A stretch of DNA of 64,000 nt, from the NCBI GenBank assembly GCA_002803225.1, contig NXFV01002039.1, positions 1 to 64,000 on the forward strand, written 5' to 3'. The DNA is from Gamarada debralockiae. Lineage: Eukaryota; Ascomycota; Leotiomycetes; Helotiales; Hyphodiscaceae. The notes below the pieces were generated by a model. The model had not been told where the DNA came from. It saw only the letters and a program-made list of their open reading frames with translations, and did not search any database. Both the position numbers and the translations under genes were made by a program. Below, one piece after another: positions 10,411-20,960 of this stretch; position 1 is the stretch's first letter, and each line of letters begins with the position of its first letter.

Positions 10411-11402
10411 TCAAGACCAATCATCAGCAGCGAACTTATCCTGCCAAAATCCCCTGAAATTCTTCTGCAATCCAATCGTCTTGATCTCCTCAACCTCTTT
10501 CGGTGTCAACTTGAACTGCGAGACCTTCTGGTACCCCTTCAATCTCTGCTCGCTTCCACTCGTCGTCAATGCCACAATGCCCTGATCAATAACCCATCTC
10601 AGCGCAACCTCTCCGGGCGTGACTCCATATTTCCTAGCCAAGTGCGCATACGTCTCATCCAGGGGTCCAGGAGCTGCCTTGACAGCCGCAGTCAAAGGCC
10701 CATATGCAGACGTCGCAATCCCATTCTTCGTCTGGAATTCGATAAGGTTGCCATGTTGCAGGTATGGGTGGTATTCAATCTGATTGATCGCCGGGATAAC
10801 CTTCGCGGTCTTCAGAACAGCTTCAAGGTCCTTCTGCAAGAAGTTCGAAACACCAATTGTCTTCGCTTTTCCAGAAGCTTGGATGGCTTCCATATCCGCC
10901 CACTTCTTCTGCAAATCTTCAGGTGTTTTCGCAAAAAAGGGAGCATGAATGAGGTATTGATCGACGTAATCTAGCTGTAGCTTCTTCAGGGAGAGCTCCA
11001 ATGCTTCTTGCGTGTCTTGGACCTTGGTGCCTGAGACCTTGGTTGTGATGTAGAGTTTTTCGCGGGGGACGCCGGATTCTTTGATTGCGATTCCCATTTC
11101 GGTTTCATTGCCGTACACTGAGGGGGTTGCTAGCTTAGAAAGAGGAGGAGGGTGTGGGAGGGAGATGTACCTTCTGCGCCGTCGATGTGGTAGTAGCCAG
11201 CCTTGATGGCCATGACTACGGTCTTGATCAGCTCTTTGTCGAGTGGCGCATTCGCATCCTGCTTATATCGCGCGGTTCCAAGGCCGTAGCCTATCTATTT
11301 ACAAATCAGTGACTGCTCAAGTGCGAAGAGCGAATGGAGATGGTGGAATACCATTGGGATCTCATTCCCATCATTCAACTTCAGATTCTGTAATTGAGAC
11401 AT
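10411..11402 (-). CDS. Aldo/keto reductase
   Basis: Three exons: 11402-11352, 11294-11171 and 11117-10411, giving 293 aa in frame throughout. NADPH-dependent carbonyl reduction is expected in the cytosol; the substrate is unknown. The TIM-barrel family landmarks are all present: IGYGLGTAR near the N-terminus, the catalytic tetrad as D and Y in [13 protein letters not shown] (about residues 50-62), K in YITTKVSG and H in YLIHAPF. The signatures [11 protein letters not shown] and [12 protein letters not shown] follow, with the cofactor-end loop [12 protein letters not shown] near residue 255. Junctions are GT/AG (phases 0 and 1). It resembles fungal GCY1/YJR096W-type reductases. It is divergent from the SelO gene, with starts 527 bp apart. 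Confidence 0.9.
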
Positions 11403-11929
11403 TTGTTTTGGAGCAATCCCTAAGTTTCCTTCAGCTCCAAACGAAGTTTGATATGCAGCTGTCGTCGAGTTTATGGCAAGTGGGGTAGCTCTCAGGAAAC
11501 GCTTGGAAGGGGCCGAAAGAGTTCTTATAGAAATGGGTGAAGAGGTCCATCGAAGAGTTCGGAAAGTAACAGTCATGAAGATTTGTCAATTGATATATTA
11601 TTTCCCTCAAGAGTGGATGGTTGTCATTCAACAATTTTGTGAGTGGATAACGTCTTCCGGATGTCGCAACGGATGTCATGTCGCAACGGATCCCACAAAC
11701 CCCCCTCGCCCCCATCGCCGAGGGCGGTGAGAAACGGCAGGCTAGCCGTTTACAGCGATGAGGCTTGCTTTCGCCACTTTCGACCTCCTTGGCCGAGATC
11801 TTTAACATTCGCTCATCAAAATATATTTATTTCCGTGTCGTCACAACTTAGATTTTCCACCTCCTTTGCACTTTTAAATATAAACTGTCTCTTTTTCCAA
11901 GAGGATAATACTACCTTTTAATCATTTAT
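11403..11929. promoter_or_regulatory. Shared upstream region of AKR and SelO
   Basis: The aldo/keto reductase is read leftward and SelO rightward from this 527-bp interval. Pyrimidine-rich and AT-rich sequence before 11930 fits a fungal core promoter and leader. No specific factor site stands out. Confidence 0.4.
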
Positions 11930-13858
11930 ATGCTTTTAAGATACCTCCCAAGATCTCCACGACTACCCCGCATGCGTGTCGCTCAAATGGCAGCTCACCT
12001 CTCTAACGGCAAAGTCACGAACGGCACCTCCTATGCCGGAACCTCACTCGCAGACCTTCCCAAATCATGGACTTTCACATCCTCTCTCCCTCCCGATCCG
12101 AAATTCCCCACACCGGCAGTCTCACACAAGACCCCTCGCGAAGACATCACCCCTCAATTAGTCAAAGGCGCATTGTTTACATGGGTACGGCCCGAGGAGG
12201 CAAAGGAGCCTGAGTTATTGTCAGTCAGTCCAGCTGCGCTCAAAGATCTGGGAATATCAGAAGAAGAGACGAAGACAGAGGAGTTTAAGCAGACTGTTGC
12301 TGGCAACAGACTGCTAGGCTGGAACGAAGAGAAAGAAGAGGGCGGATATCCCTGGGCGCAATGTTACGGCGGATGGCAATTCGGATCTTGGGCTGGACAA
12401 TTGGGTGACGGACGAGCGATTTCTCTGTTCGAAATTACGAATCCGAGTACAAAGACGAGATACGAGTTACAATTGAAGGGCGCTGGGATTACGCCTTATT
12501 CGAGGTTTGCAGACGGTAAGGCTGTGTTGAGATCGAGTATCAGAGAGTTCATCGTCTCAGAAGCTCTCAATGCGCTGCGGATACCGACTACGAGAGCTTT
12601 GTCACTGACTTTGCTTCCGCATTCGAAAGTCAGAAGAGAGACGCTGGAGCCGGGTGCTATCGTTGCACGATTCGCACAATCTTGGCTGAGGATAGGCACA
12701 TTCGATATCCTCCGTGCACGCGGAGATCGTGACCTAATCCGCAAGCTCAGCGACTACATCGCAGAGAACGTCTTCGAAGGCTGGTCTTCCCTACCTGGTC
12801 GAAACCCAGCCGACGATGGCAAAGCTCCTGTCGGAGCTTCAGTGGGAAAAGACACCATCGAAGGACCCTCCGGTCTTGAAGAGAACCGCTACACCCGCCT
12901 CTACCGCGAGATCGTGCGCCGCAATGCCAAGACCGTTGCAGCATGGCAAGCATACGCCTTCACCAACGGAGTTTTGAATACAGACAACACTTCTATTTTC
13001 GGACTGTCCATCGATTTCGGACCTTTTGCCTTCCTGGATAATTTCGATCCGATGTACACGCCTAATCACGACGATCACATGCTCCGCTATTCCTACCGCA
13101 ACCAACCTACAATTATTTGGTGGAATCTCGTCCGTCTAGGAGAATCCCTTGGCGAGTTAATTGGCATCGGTGCCAATGTGGATGAACCCGAATTCGTCGA
13201 GAAGGGGGTAAGGCAAGAAAATGCCGACGATTTAGTCTCGAGAGCAGAAGGACTCATCACACGAGTTGGAGAAGAATTCAAAGCCGTATTCCTAGAAGAA
13301 TACAAACGTCTCATGACGGCACGTTTAGGATTGAAAACACACAAAGAATCCGATTTCGAGAACTTGTTCAGCGAGTTACTGGATACGATGGAAGCGCTGG
13401 AATTAGATTTCAACCAAACGTTCCGCAAACTGTCCAACCTCAAGGTCGGAAATCTAGAGACAGCAGAAGAGCGCCAAGCAGCAGCTAGCGTATTCTTCCA
13501 CCACGAAGGCGTCACCGGAGCTGGTAATACGGACGAAAGTGCTCGCAAGCGTGTAGGAGAATGGTTAGAGAGGTGGCGCACCAGAGTCTACGAAGATTGG
13601 GGCCCAGACGGCAACGACGAAGAACGAATGGCTGAGATGAAGAAAGTGAATCCCAAATTCATACCCAAGGGTTGGATATTGGATGAACTTATCAGACGAG
13701 TAGAGAAAGATGGCGAGAGGGAGATTCTAGATAGAGTTCTCAACATGGCGTTGCATCCTTTTGAGGAGAGATGGGGTTGGGATGAGGCGGAGGAAGAGAG
13801 GTTTTGTGGGGATGTGCCGAGAGGTGATAGGTCTATGCAGTGTTCTTGTAGCTCTTAG
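11930..13858 (+). CDS. Mitochondrial SelO-type protein AMPylator (YdiU/UPF0061)
   Basis: A single-exon 642-aa ORF. SelO pseudokinases transfer AMP from ATP to Ser/Thr/Tyr of target proteins; the yeast homologue is Fmp40. The first about 25 residues (MLLRYLPRSPRLPRMRVAQM) are basic and lack acidic residues, as in a mitochondrial presequence. Family blocks: CYGGWQFGSWAGQLGDGRA (145-163), LKGAGITPYSRFADGKAVLR (182-201), SSIREFIVSEAL (202-213), ARFAQSWLRIGTFDILRARG (246-265), GVLNTDNTSIFG (347-358) and IDFGPFAFLDNFDP (361-374). The Asn and Asp metal ligands in the last two are present. The protein ends QCSCSS: the Cys-Ser-Ser tail holds Cys where animal SelO has selenocysteine. An in-frame Met at residue 15 or 20 could also start. 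The gene appears intact. Confidence 0.93.
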   Translation: MLLRYLPRSPRLPRMRVAQMAAHLSNGKVTNGTSYAGTSLADLPKSWTFTSSLPPDPKFPTPAVSHKTPREDITPQLVKGALFTWVRPEEAKEPELLSVSPAALKDLGISEEETKTEEFKQTVAGNRLLGWNEEKEEGGYPWAQCYGGWQFGSWAGQLGDGRAISLFEITNPSTKTRYELQLKGAGITPYSRFADGKAVLRSSIREFIVSEALNALRIPTTRALSLTLLPHSKVRRETLEPGAIVARFAQSWLRIGTFDILRARGDRDLIRKLSDYIAENVFEGWSSLPGRNPADDGKAPVGASVGKDTIEGPSGLEENRYTRLYREIVRRNAKTVAAWQAYAFTNGVLNTDNTSIFGLSIDFGPFAFLDNFDPMYTPNHDDHMLRYSYRNQPTIIWWNLVRLGESLGELIGIGANVDEPEFVEKGVRQENADDLVSRAEGLITRVGEEFKAVFLEEYKRLMTARLGLKTHKESDFENLFSELLDTMEALELDFNQTFRKLSNLKVGNLETAEERQAAASVFFHHEGVTGAGNTDESARKRVGEWLERWRTRVYEDWGPDGNDEERMAEMKKVNPKFIPKGWILDELIRRVEKDGEREILDRVLNMALHPFEERWGWDEAEEERFCGDVPRGDRSMQCSCSS

Positions 13859-14079
13859 TTAATGAAATGTATGATGGTTCATAAGTGGGAGCTTGCGTGT
13901 CGTGCGCCGTATTTAAGGCTTTACTGTGACAGTTGGGCCTAGCGCGCCCTTCGGGTATATGAGGTTGTTTGTACTTGTAGAACCTCTCTTCTTCCTTTAG
14001 CTTAGTATTTTCGTACAATAAAGTACCTTCTGACGGATGTCCCCTTTGCGAGACTTCTTTGTGTAGAGCTGTCACACTA

Positions 14080-15886
14080 CCCACTTTTCCCCTCACTATA
14101 TGCTAGATAACTAAATAACCTTTCTAAATTATAGCATGTAGCTCTGAAGAGCAGAATTTGTTTGCTCCAAGGACTGCTGTAAAGGGAGATATACTCGTGC
14201 ATATTAAGGACTAACTAAATGCTCGGTCTTTTATTGTATAAAGGAAAATTCGCATCTAATTGATTGCCTCTTTAGATCTGTCCAAATATCTGCAGGAGAA
14301 GGTGGAAAAGCGCCGAAATCGATAGACTAGCTCCGCCGCCAACACTACTAAATTATTGCAGGTACAACATCCTATTCCCATGCTTGAACTCCCCATTCAA
14401 TTGCTCGTAATACACGATCTCTTTAAAGAGATTTTTGTCTTTACTATGTCTTTGCCATAAACATTACGAATTGTTTCTTGATATGTGTCTTCCAGTTATA
14501 AATAATGCCTTAATTAAGAGGTTGGTTTCAAAAGTTACATTCAGAGGGAGCCACATTGTCTATATTATATTAGCTGATGTCTTAAGTCTCAAGAGCTGCA
14601 AACCTTTGTATATATTAGTTCACCCTTCTCCATCATCTATTCAACTCCCAATTTGTAAGCTAAGAAGTTGTCCATCAATAGCAATACCTTCTTATTTGCA
14701 CAACGCATTCGATTGTTAAACTAATAGAGCCATTCCATTATATATATTAGATTATCTAAGCAGACTTATTACTTCTCCAAACAGCTCCAAGTTAGTCAAT
14801 CTCCTACAAGCCTTCAGCACGAAAGGCAGTCGGTCGTTTTGCTGTGCTAATGAACTATATAGGCAACTTATCACTTCCTATTACGTTAGTACAAAAGTTG
14901 GCTGTAATTCGAGCCTTTGCCTTCCTCGTTCCTTTGGCGTCGTATATTGATAGAGAACGATCAGGTTTTATCCTCTAATAATAGTCTAATATATCTATGT
15001 TGTAGGTAAGCTCTCGCCTATATTCCTTTACTGCCACTCGATCTCCTCCATTATTCGTTTACTCTTATTGTAAATTTGTGCAAAAGCACCTACTCTATAA
15101 CAATGTCTTTCCTTTAAACCGTACTGTCTTTTGAACCCTCTTAACCAGCTATTTGAGAATTTAGGAGACTCTTTCCTAGCATAGCAAGGAAGCTTGTCGT
15201 AGAACTCTCTTGCTTTTATATAAAGCAGGTCACCAGTTGTTAGACCCAAATTAGGATAACAATCATATTAATACTGCCACTCAGCCAAAGCCTCCTCCAA
15301 CTCCTTACACGGTATTCGGCTGTACTAGCTCTGCTCAAGGTGAGCTCGAATTTCGACAGCTCCGCAGTGCCTAGATGCGCGAATTTCGGGTCTAAATAAT
15401 CAGATATCTTAAAAGAAGAAAGAACCCGGTCAAACTATTCCTTAAACCAAGCAATTGCATCCTTCTGCTCTTGTTTTCCGAAGGATTTATCAGCCAACCA
15501 TCTGCGAAGCTGAATGCGTTCTCCATTTGTCACTATATTACGATTCTTACGCACGCCAATAGGAATACTCGACCTGCTAGAGCTATCACTTGATTGGCAA
15601 AGAGCTAACGTTAATCGATTCGCAGTACTTATTCGAGCAGCAGAGCGCTGTTTAGTTGTTGGGAGAGGCATAATAGGGTCCTTGGAATCGACAAATCTAC
15701 AGCGTTTAAAGCCAAACTGAATAATCTTATTATATTGGAATACACAAAAAAATCACAATATCATTGCGTAAAGGCTTATAATAAGGTATTCTGATATAGC
15801 CCGCAAAAATTTAAAGGATCAGCGACGCTATTCCGAAAGCGTAGGAAACCCGATATAGTGCGTTCCGATATAGTGGGGTTTGACTG
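14080..15886 (-). mobile_element. RIP-damaged Fot1/pogo-type DNA transposon
   Basis: The right end has a terminal sequence whose reverse complement reads CAGTCAAACCCCACTATATC followed by GGAACGCACTATATCGGG, flanked by TA (15887-15888) as expected for Tc1/mariner superfamily insertion. Minus-strand peptides show a pogo/Fot1 transposase. The N-terminal helix-turn-helix part is at 15671-15435 (NGERIQLRRWLADKSFGKQE). The CENP-B-type part is at 15249-15028 (LGLTTGDLLYIKAREFYDKL, FSNSWLRGFKRQYGLKER). The DDE core is KARITANFCTNVIGSDKLPI followed by a stop where Trp belongs, then FISTAKRPTAFRA (about 14950-14850), and KKVLLLMDNFLAYKLGVE (about 14690-14640). Stops replace Trp or Gln at many sites. 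The left end near 14080 is inferred from a degraded CCCCTCACTATAT. The length of about 1.8 kb is normal for the family. Confidence 0.8.
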
Positions 15887-16068
15887 TACCAGCATCTCCG
15901 TTTTGACTCATTGCTCTCTTTCCCTTTTACATAAACCCAAACTCTTCCCTTTTTCCTCTATCTTTGAACCGAATTCAACTCCAGGTCCCTTGAATTGGGC
16001 CAATTGACTATTTCAAAACCTTAACCCTAGAATATCACCCATTAACCTTCACACCCCACAGACCCAAG

Positions 16069-16947
16069 ATGCCCCTCCAACTTTCAGTAGCTGGCCCTGA
16101 GGACCTCCTGGGCATAGTAAAGGCCCAATACTCAGCCTTCCACCCCCATAACACAATGCACCGCCTTATCTACCCTTCCCCACACCCCGTTCCCGAGTCC
16201 GTCATTGAGCGAACCATTGCCCGTCAATTGAAGACAATGGAAGACCCCCACGTAACATGGCTCAAAATCGTCGACTCCGAGTCCCAAACCATCGTAGCTG
16301 CTGCTAAGTGGATTGTCTGGCCTCCTGGCCAAACTCCCGCTCCCAACCAACTTGAACAAGAGAGTTTGGGAAATGGGGAGCAGGGAAAAGAAGGGAAGAG
16401 GTGGCCAGACAAAGTCGACGTAAACTGGGTCCTACCCTCCGAGAAAGGCTTGACCTCAGGGGCAGGATCAGATGATCAAGAGTACGTTGAATGGATTATG
16501 GAAGAGTTCTTTGGGAGAAGAAGGGAGAGGGTTCAAGGACCGGCTGTGCTACTTGATATGTGTTTTTGTGCGCCGAGTCATCATCGGAGGGGGGCAGGGA
16601 AGCAATTGGTGGAATGGGGAACTTCGAGAGCTGATGAGGTGAGTGCTATCTGATTTCTGTTCTACCTGGAGTTTGATTGTGATAATATGTCTAATTGACA
16701 AGGCTCTTGGGTTGTTAAAGGATCTTGAGGGATAATTGCTGATATTGGATTTCTGCAGCTTGGTGTGACGGCTTTTGTGGAGGCCAGTTTAACGGGACGG
16801 AGATTGTATGAGAGTTGTGGATTCGTTGTTACGGAGGATGTGGGTTTGGAGGGGGGAAAGGTCAAGGAGGAGTGGAAGGATTACGAAATTGTTGAGTATA
16901 AGTTTATGGTGAGAGAGAAGAGACAGGCGAATGGTGCTGCGAATTGA
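16069..16947 (+). CDS. GNAT-family N-acetyltransferase
   Basis: Two exons, 16069-16638 and 16759-16947, joined across a 120-nt intron (GAG|GTGAGT ... TTCTGCAG|CTT, phase 0), giving 252 aa. Acetyl-CoA-dependent transfer to an amine is expected; the substrate is unknown. The acetyl-CoA-binding motif A is LLDMCFCAPSHHRRGAGKQL (about residues 162-181; HHRRGAGKQL matches Q/RxxGxG/A). Motif B follows across the splice site: GVTAFVEASLTGRRLYESCG with FVV after it. An inserted acidic, Gly-rich stretch (residues 95-125) is typical of fungal members. The start is the first ATG after a long pyrimidine-rich leader. The transposon ends only 180 bp upstream. Confidence 0.85.
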
Positions 16948-17673
16948 GGATTCGATTCCGTCATGGGAAGGCACGATACACGTCAAAGATGAGCCACAAT
17001 GGTAGAGTGGTAGAGTATAGACAGCATGAGACCACAGAGAAACCCATAAAAGTTCTGCTCAAAAGCTTCAAGAATAAGGACTGCGAGGATGTACGAGTTG
17101 GCTTGAAGTTGCTTGAATTTTGATGAGTACTGCCATAACTAGCTACCCATCTCAACCGCAAACCCATCCCTAAATTTCATCTCGTTCCGATCGACCATCA
17201 ATAGGTCCTCATCAACTGATCTCATCCCATTCGCTCATATTAGGTGAAGAGGCAAAGGCACTCTGCACTGCGCAAGCAAAAGCCATCCATCCAGATCGTC
17301 CACGTACCATCAGCCAGCCAACTCCAATTTATCAGGTATCAAGGAAACCACCATGTCGAAAAAGAAGCACTGTCTTGCAAATGCTTGCTCCGGTCATATC
17401 GTGATTCCTCCCCCTATGCGATCGAGTTCGTGATCCTGGTGATACAAGTGTGCAATGAAAATAAAAACGCAAGGAAATAAGAACTCAAACACATCCAGCC
17501 ATGTTTCCAGTATCTCGAATTTCGTAGCAAGCAAAGAAAACAATGCTAGCTCAAAGCTCGAATAAACTGCTTTTGAGATCCGAAGCTAAAAAGGAAAGGC
17601 ATTCGTGCAAGCAGGTTTTCATACAGCGCAAAGAAAGCCCTTTTGTCGTGCAGATCGTTCGTAACCAATTGAG
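16948..17673. other. Convergent 3' region
   Basis: This is the 3' flank of the GNAT gene and the likely 3' UTR of the Scd6 gene, which is read toward it. No gene is supported. Confidence 0.4.
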
Positions 17674-19710
17674 TCACTGCACAATGGTCTGGTCGCCTCG
17701 GCCGCGGTATCCTCCACGTCCTCGTCCTGGCTGACCATTTCCGCCATATCCTCGTCCTCTGTATCCACCTCGGCCACGACCACGACCTCTGAAGCCTCCA
17801 CGATATCCATTATCGACGCTGCCTTGGCCAAAGGTCTCAAGGTTCTTCTTTTGCTCTTCACCTCGCCACTCTCGTCCACCGGGTCTGCCATTACCCGCCT
17901 CGGCTCTGTCCTTGCTCTCGCTCGAGATATTATCGAAGAAAGATGTAGATTTGTTGTATCCAACAATCGGAACGTCTGGTTCTGTTGGGGAAGCAACTGG
18001 TGCGTCCTCACCAAGAGGAGATCCTGCAATAGCCTCCTTAACAAGATCTTGCTTATTGAACTTGGCGTTGGATGATTCAAAGTCGAAGTCAGCTTCAGGG
18101 ACCTCAACCTTTTGATTCGTATTTCTTGCTCCACTTCGTCCACGACCTCCTCTTCCTGGAGCAAAGCCACTACCACTCCCGCTTCCTGGCTGCCTTGGTG
18201 GACGAATCGGATCACTTGTTCTCATCTCTGCCACCTTTTTGTTCAGATTGTCCATGGGGGTTCCATTTGCCTGGTCTGCAGGTGGCAATTTGGCCATTGC
18301 AGCAGCAACTGCAGCCGTGGCAGCTTGGGTAGCATCTCTCAGACTTGCTGGAGTTGGTTGAGCTGCAGGAGGTGTAGCAACATTGCCAGATTGTGGTTGA
18401 AGGGGTGCCTTTGCAGCTGCAGGACTTGCCAATGGAATTGCAGGTTGAATTCGACTATTATTCTTTGGGGCAGTGGGGCCAGCTTTCGAAACAGCAGTAG
18501 TAGCATCACTGTGAGATGCGGATGGTGGTTCAATAGGAACCTTGACTTCATCGGGAGATGGCTTTGAAGCAACTGGTGGAGTTGGGGCCTTTGTTACGGA
18601 AGAAGTAGCAGTTTCAGCAGCAGGCTTGGCTAAACTCTTTGGCTCGGCTTGCTTGTCAGCTGATGGGGCTGAAGAAGTAGCTTGCTGCTTATTTGCACTG
18701 GGGCCAATTGGAGCTGGCTTTGGTAGCTGGCTCTGTTGTTGTTGGAAGTGCTGACCGGGCGGTCCTGGTGGGTAGCTGTAAGGAGGGAAAGGTCCGGGAG
18801 GAAAGCCTTGTCCAGGTGGAGGATACCAGCCTGGTGGAGCCCCGTAAGGCATACCAGGGAAGCCAGGGCCAGGAGGGCCACCTCGGCCCCAATTGCCAGG
18901 CGGAGGAGGATAAAACGGAGGATACCCAGGATGTTGTCCGAAAGGAGGGCCGGGAGGAGGAGGTCCATGCTGCTGCTGCTGCTGCTGTTGTGGAGCTTGA
19001 GGAGCTTGCGGAGCAGATGGTGGTTGGTTTTGGCGTGGAGGAGCTTGAGCTTGTGCTGCTGGGGGAGGACGAGATCCGCTCTGCATGGAAAATTGATTAG
19101 CAAGCTGCTCAAAACATAACAATTAAGGTAAACGTGTATGTAGCTTGTAGTAATCAGAAGGAAGGCAACGGAAATCTCCACATGGTTTTGCGCTCTCGGA
19201 GACAAAGTAAGGTTTACATCCGAAATTTTTCATCACATTGAAGCAGCTGAACGGCCCAATTCAAGGCGCGACAGTAAAGAGAAAAGAAGTGCGCACTTAC
19301 ACCAAGAATGGCAGGATCATTGGGGACCTGAGGTGGCTTGTTCTCCTTCGCAGGCGGTGTCTCCTCAATGCGCAAATCCTTCACATCACTACCGCGGAAC
19401 ACAATGTATTCGTAGATGCTGTCGGAGGGAGGGATTTCTTCCTCGGGGTTGCTCTTTCGCCCTTCTGTGCCGAATGACGTGACGTTCTCGAGAGCCACGG
19501 TCGAGGTCTCAGAGTTGATTTCGTGGAGTGTGCCGACATATCTAGCTTCCTGTCAGATCTTCGCCCATTGCTTCCCGACGCGTCGAACATACCGAATGTC
19601 GCTCCTGGATACCAGTGATATCCTCGCACTGTTATTGCAAAGTTAGCTACTCGGTTTCGAAGGTGAAATGCCCGCTTCAGCCCCAGTACTTACCCAATGA
19701 ATTCTGTCAT
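17674..19710 (-). CDS. Scd6/Sum2/LSM14-family translational repressor
   Basis: Four exons: 19710-19694 (17 nt), 19628-19593 (36 nt), 19541-19301 and 19104-17674, giving 574 aa. The LSm domain spans residues 1-80 (MTEFIGARISLVSRSDIRYV, GTLHEINSETSTVALENV, YEYIVFRGSDVKDL). A Pro/Gln-rich linker follows. The FDF domain holds VPEADFDFESSNAKFNKQDL. Next are the FFD box (YNKSTSFFDNISSES), the TFG box (QKKNLETFGQGSV) and a C-terminal RGG tract (GGFRGRGRGRGGYRGRG). These proteins bind eIF4G and the decapping/Dhh1 machinery in P-bodies to block translation. The exon-4 acceptor could instead be 24 nt further on (CAG|AGC at 19080), removing eight residues; both keep the frame. The Gln run is coded by a CAG repeat (about 18970-18987), likely length-variable. 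Confidence 0.93.
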
Positions 19711-20221
19711 CGTGCTGTGATACTGCGATCAGCTCACAGCAAGCTCGATTGATTGAATGCGAAGAAAGAGAGAAGGTATTGGGAAGGTTCGTAAAGGCGC
19801 GCAAAGGTGTTGTAGTGGAGGAGGAGGGAAGGTTTTTAATCGTTCAGGAAGTTTGTGTGTTAGCACGGAAAGCTAAGAGGCTGGGGAGCCGCAGAAAATT
19901 GGCGAGCTCGTCTCACGCCAACGATTCACTTCCGGGACACCCTGCCACATGAGAAGAGGGCTGCAGACACTTCTAATACATTCGATAAGATTATTATGAA
20001 AGTCCCTTCCATTAGAAACAAAAAGCTTGCAATGGCTCACCAATTTCAGCAATTCGGACTTCGTTTCTAAGACTCAACTGTTGGTGCATTCGAGGTCCCG
20101 TTCCCGAGGTGGTTAGTTAGCCTCGAGTTCTACGTCCACCCTGCGACGCCTTCGACTTCAGCCTTACCCGAATCACAGCCCTCTCTCCTCTTCAGACGAC
20201 TCCACGTGGGACATCAACACC
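19711..20221. promoter_or_regulatory. Divergent promoter region, Scd6 / Pex39-like
   Basis: The 511 bp between two opposed start codons contains no ORF with coding character. Pyrimidine-rich sequence and CAACACC precede the ATG at 20222. Confidence 0.4.
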
Positions 20222-20960
20222 ATGGCTACAGACTCAGCCTCAACACCAGAGAACACTGAGATCTTCCAGCAGCTGGAGTCCTATCCATGGGAGAACGATG
20301 CTGAATTCCAGGTACGTTCAACATCTCATGCTCGCTCAGCGATTCCAGCCTCGGCATCGTCACGAGCCTCACTTTCTCAACTATTTGCGAAGCAATTGCT
20401 GATTCTTTGTCTGACAGGGCGGACTCTCTGCAATCCTCGGACCTACGACAGACCCCTCACAAATCCAAGAATTGACCCTCCGAGCTCAAGTCTTCTACCT
20501 CTCCCGCAAGAAATCTACCTCCATCGACTTCGACGCTTACAAGACCTATCTCTCCTCCAAGTCTTCCCAAACACCCACCTCAACCTCGAACTCTACATCC
20601 ACCTCCGCATCCAAGTCTACCGAGGCTCCTCCCGCAGTACCACCCCACCAAGCCACTCCATCCTTGACAACCCAAACAAGGGAAACCTCTGCAGACGCCA
20701 ACCCCCCAACTTCCAAGCCGGCGGAAGCGCCCTACCCACCAACCTTCGCCGAAATAGTCCAACTAATAACAACCGGCGCACCGATCCCCGGAATCAAAGA
20801 CATACCACCCACTCTCCTCACCGACCAAGCTACCAAGCCAGTCATCTCGAAGCGCCGGAAGCCATGGGAGACGGATGTGCCTGACGACGTAATCGAAGGT
20901 AAGGAGGGAACGTTTGGAGATCGTAGGGATGAAGTAATTGTTCAGGAACTGCCTGAGTAA
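20222..20960 (+). CDS. PEX39: Pex39-like peroxisomal import factor (KPWE protein)
   Basis: Two exons, 20222-20311 and 20418-20960 (AATTCCAG|GTACGT ... CTGACAG|GGC, phase 0), giving 210 aa. The N-terminus holds IFQQLESYPWENDAEFQ (about 14-30), followed by GGLSAILGPTTDPSQI and LTLRAQVFYLSRKKSTSIDF with DAYKTYL. The middle is a Ser/Thr/Pro-rich linker, followed by PPTFAEIVQLITTGAPIPGI (about 138-157). Near the C-terminus is KRRKPWETDVPD, with KPWE at 178-181. This order matches the fungal family that includes yeast Yjr012c, named Pex39, which acts with Pex7 in PTS2 cargo import; the KPWE motif is shared with Pex18/Pex21-type co-receptors. The symbol is an inference from this pattern; intactness and intron are clear. 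Confidence 0.65.

Noticed and set aside
14435..14719. 94-codon rightward frame
   Set aside because: It is antisense to the DDE region of the decayed Fot1/pogo transposon, whose minus-strand peptides are recognisable.
17824..19119. Several long rightward frames
   Set aside because: They are antisense shadows of the Scd6 Pro/Gln/Gly-rich exon and show only mirrored low complexity.
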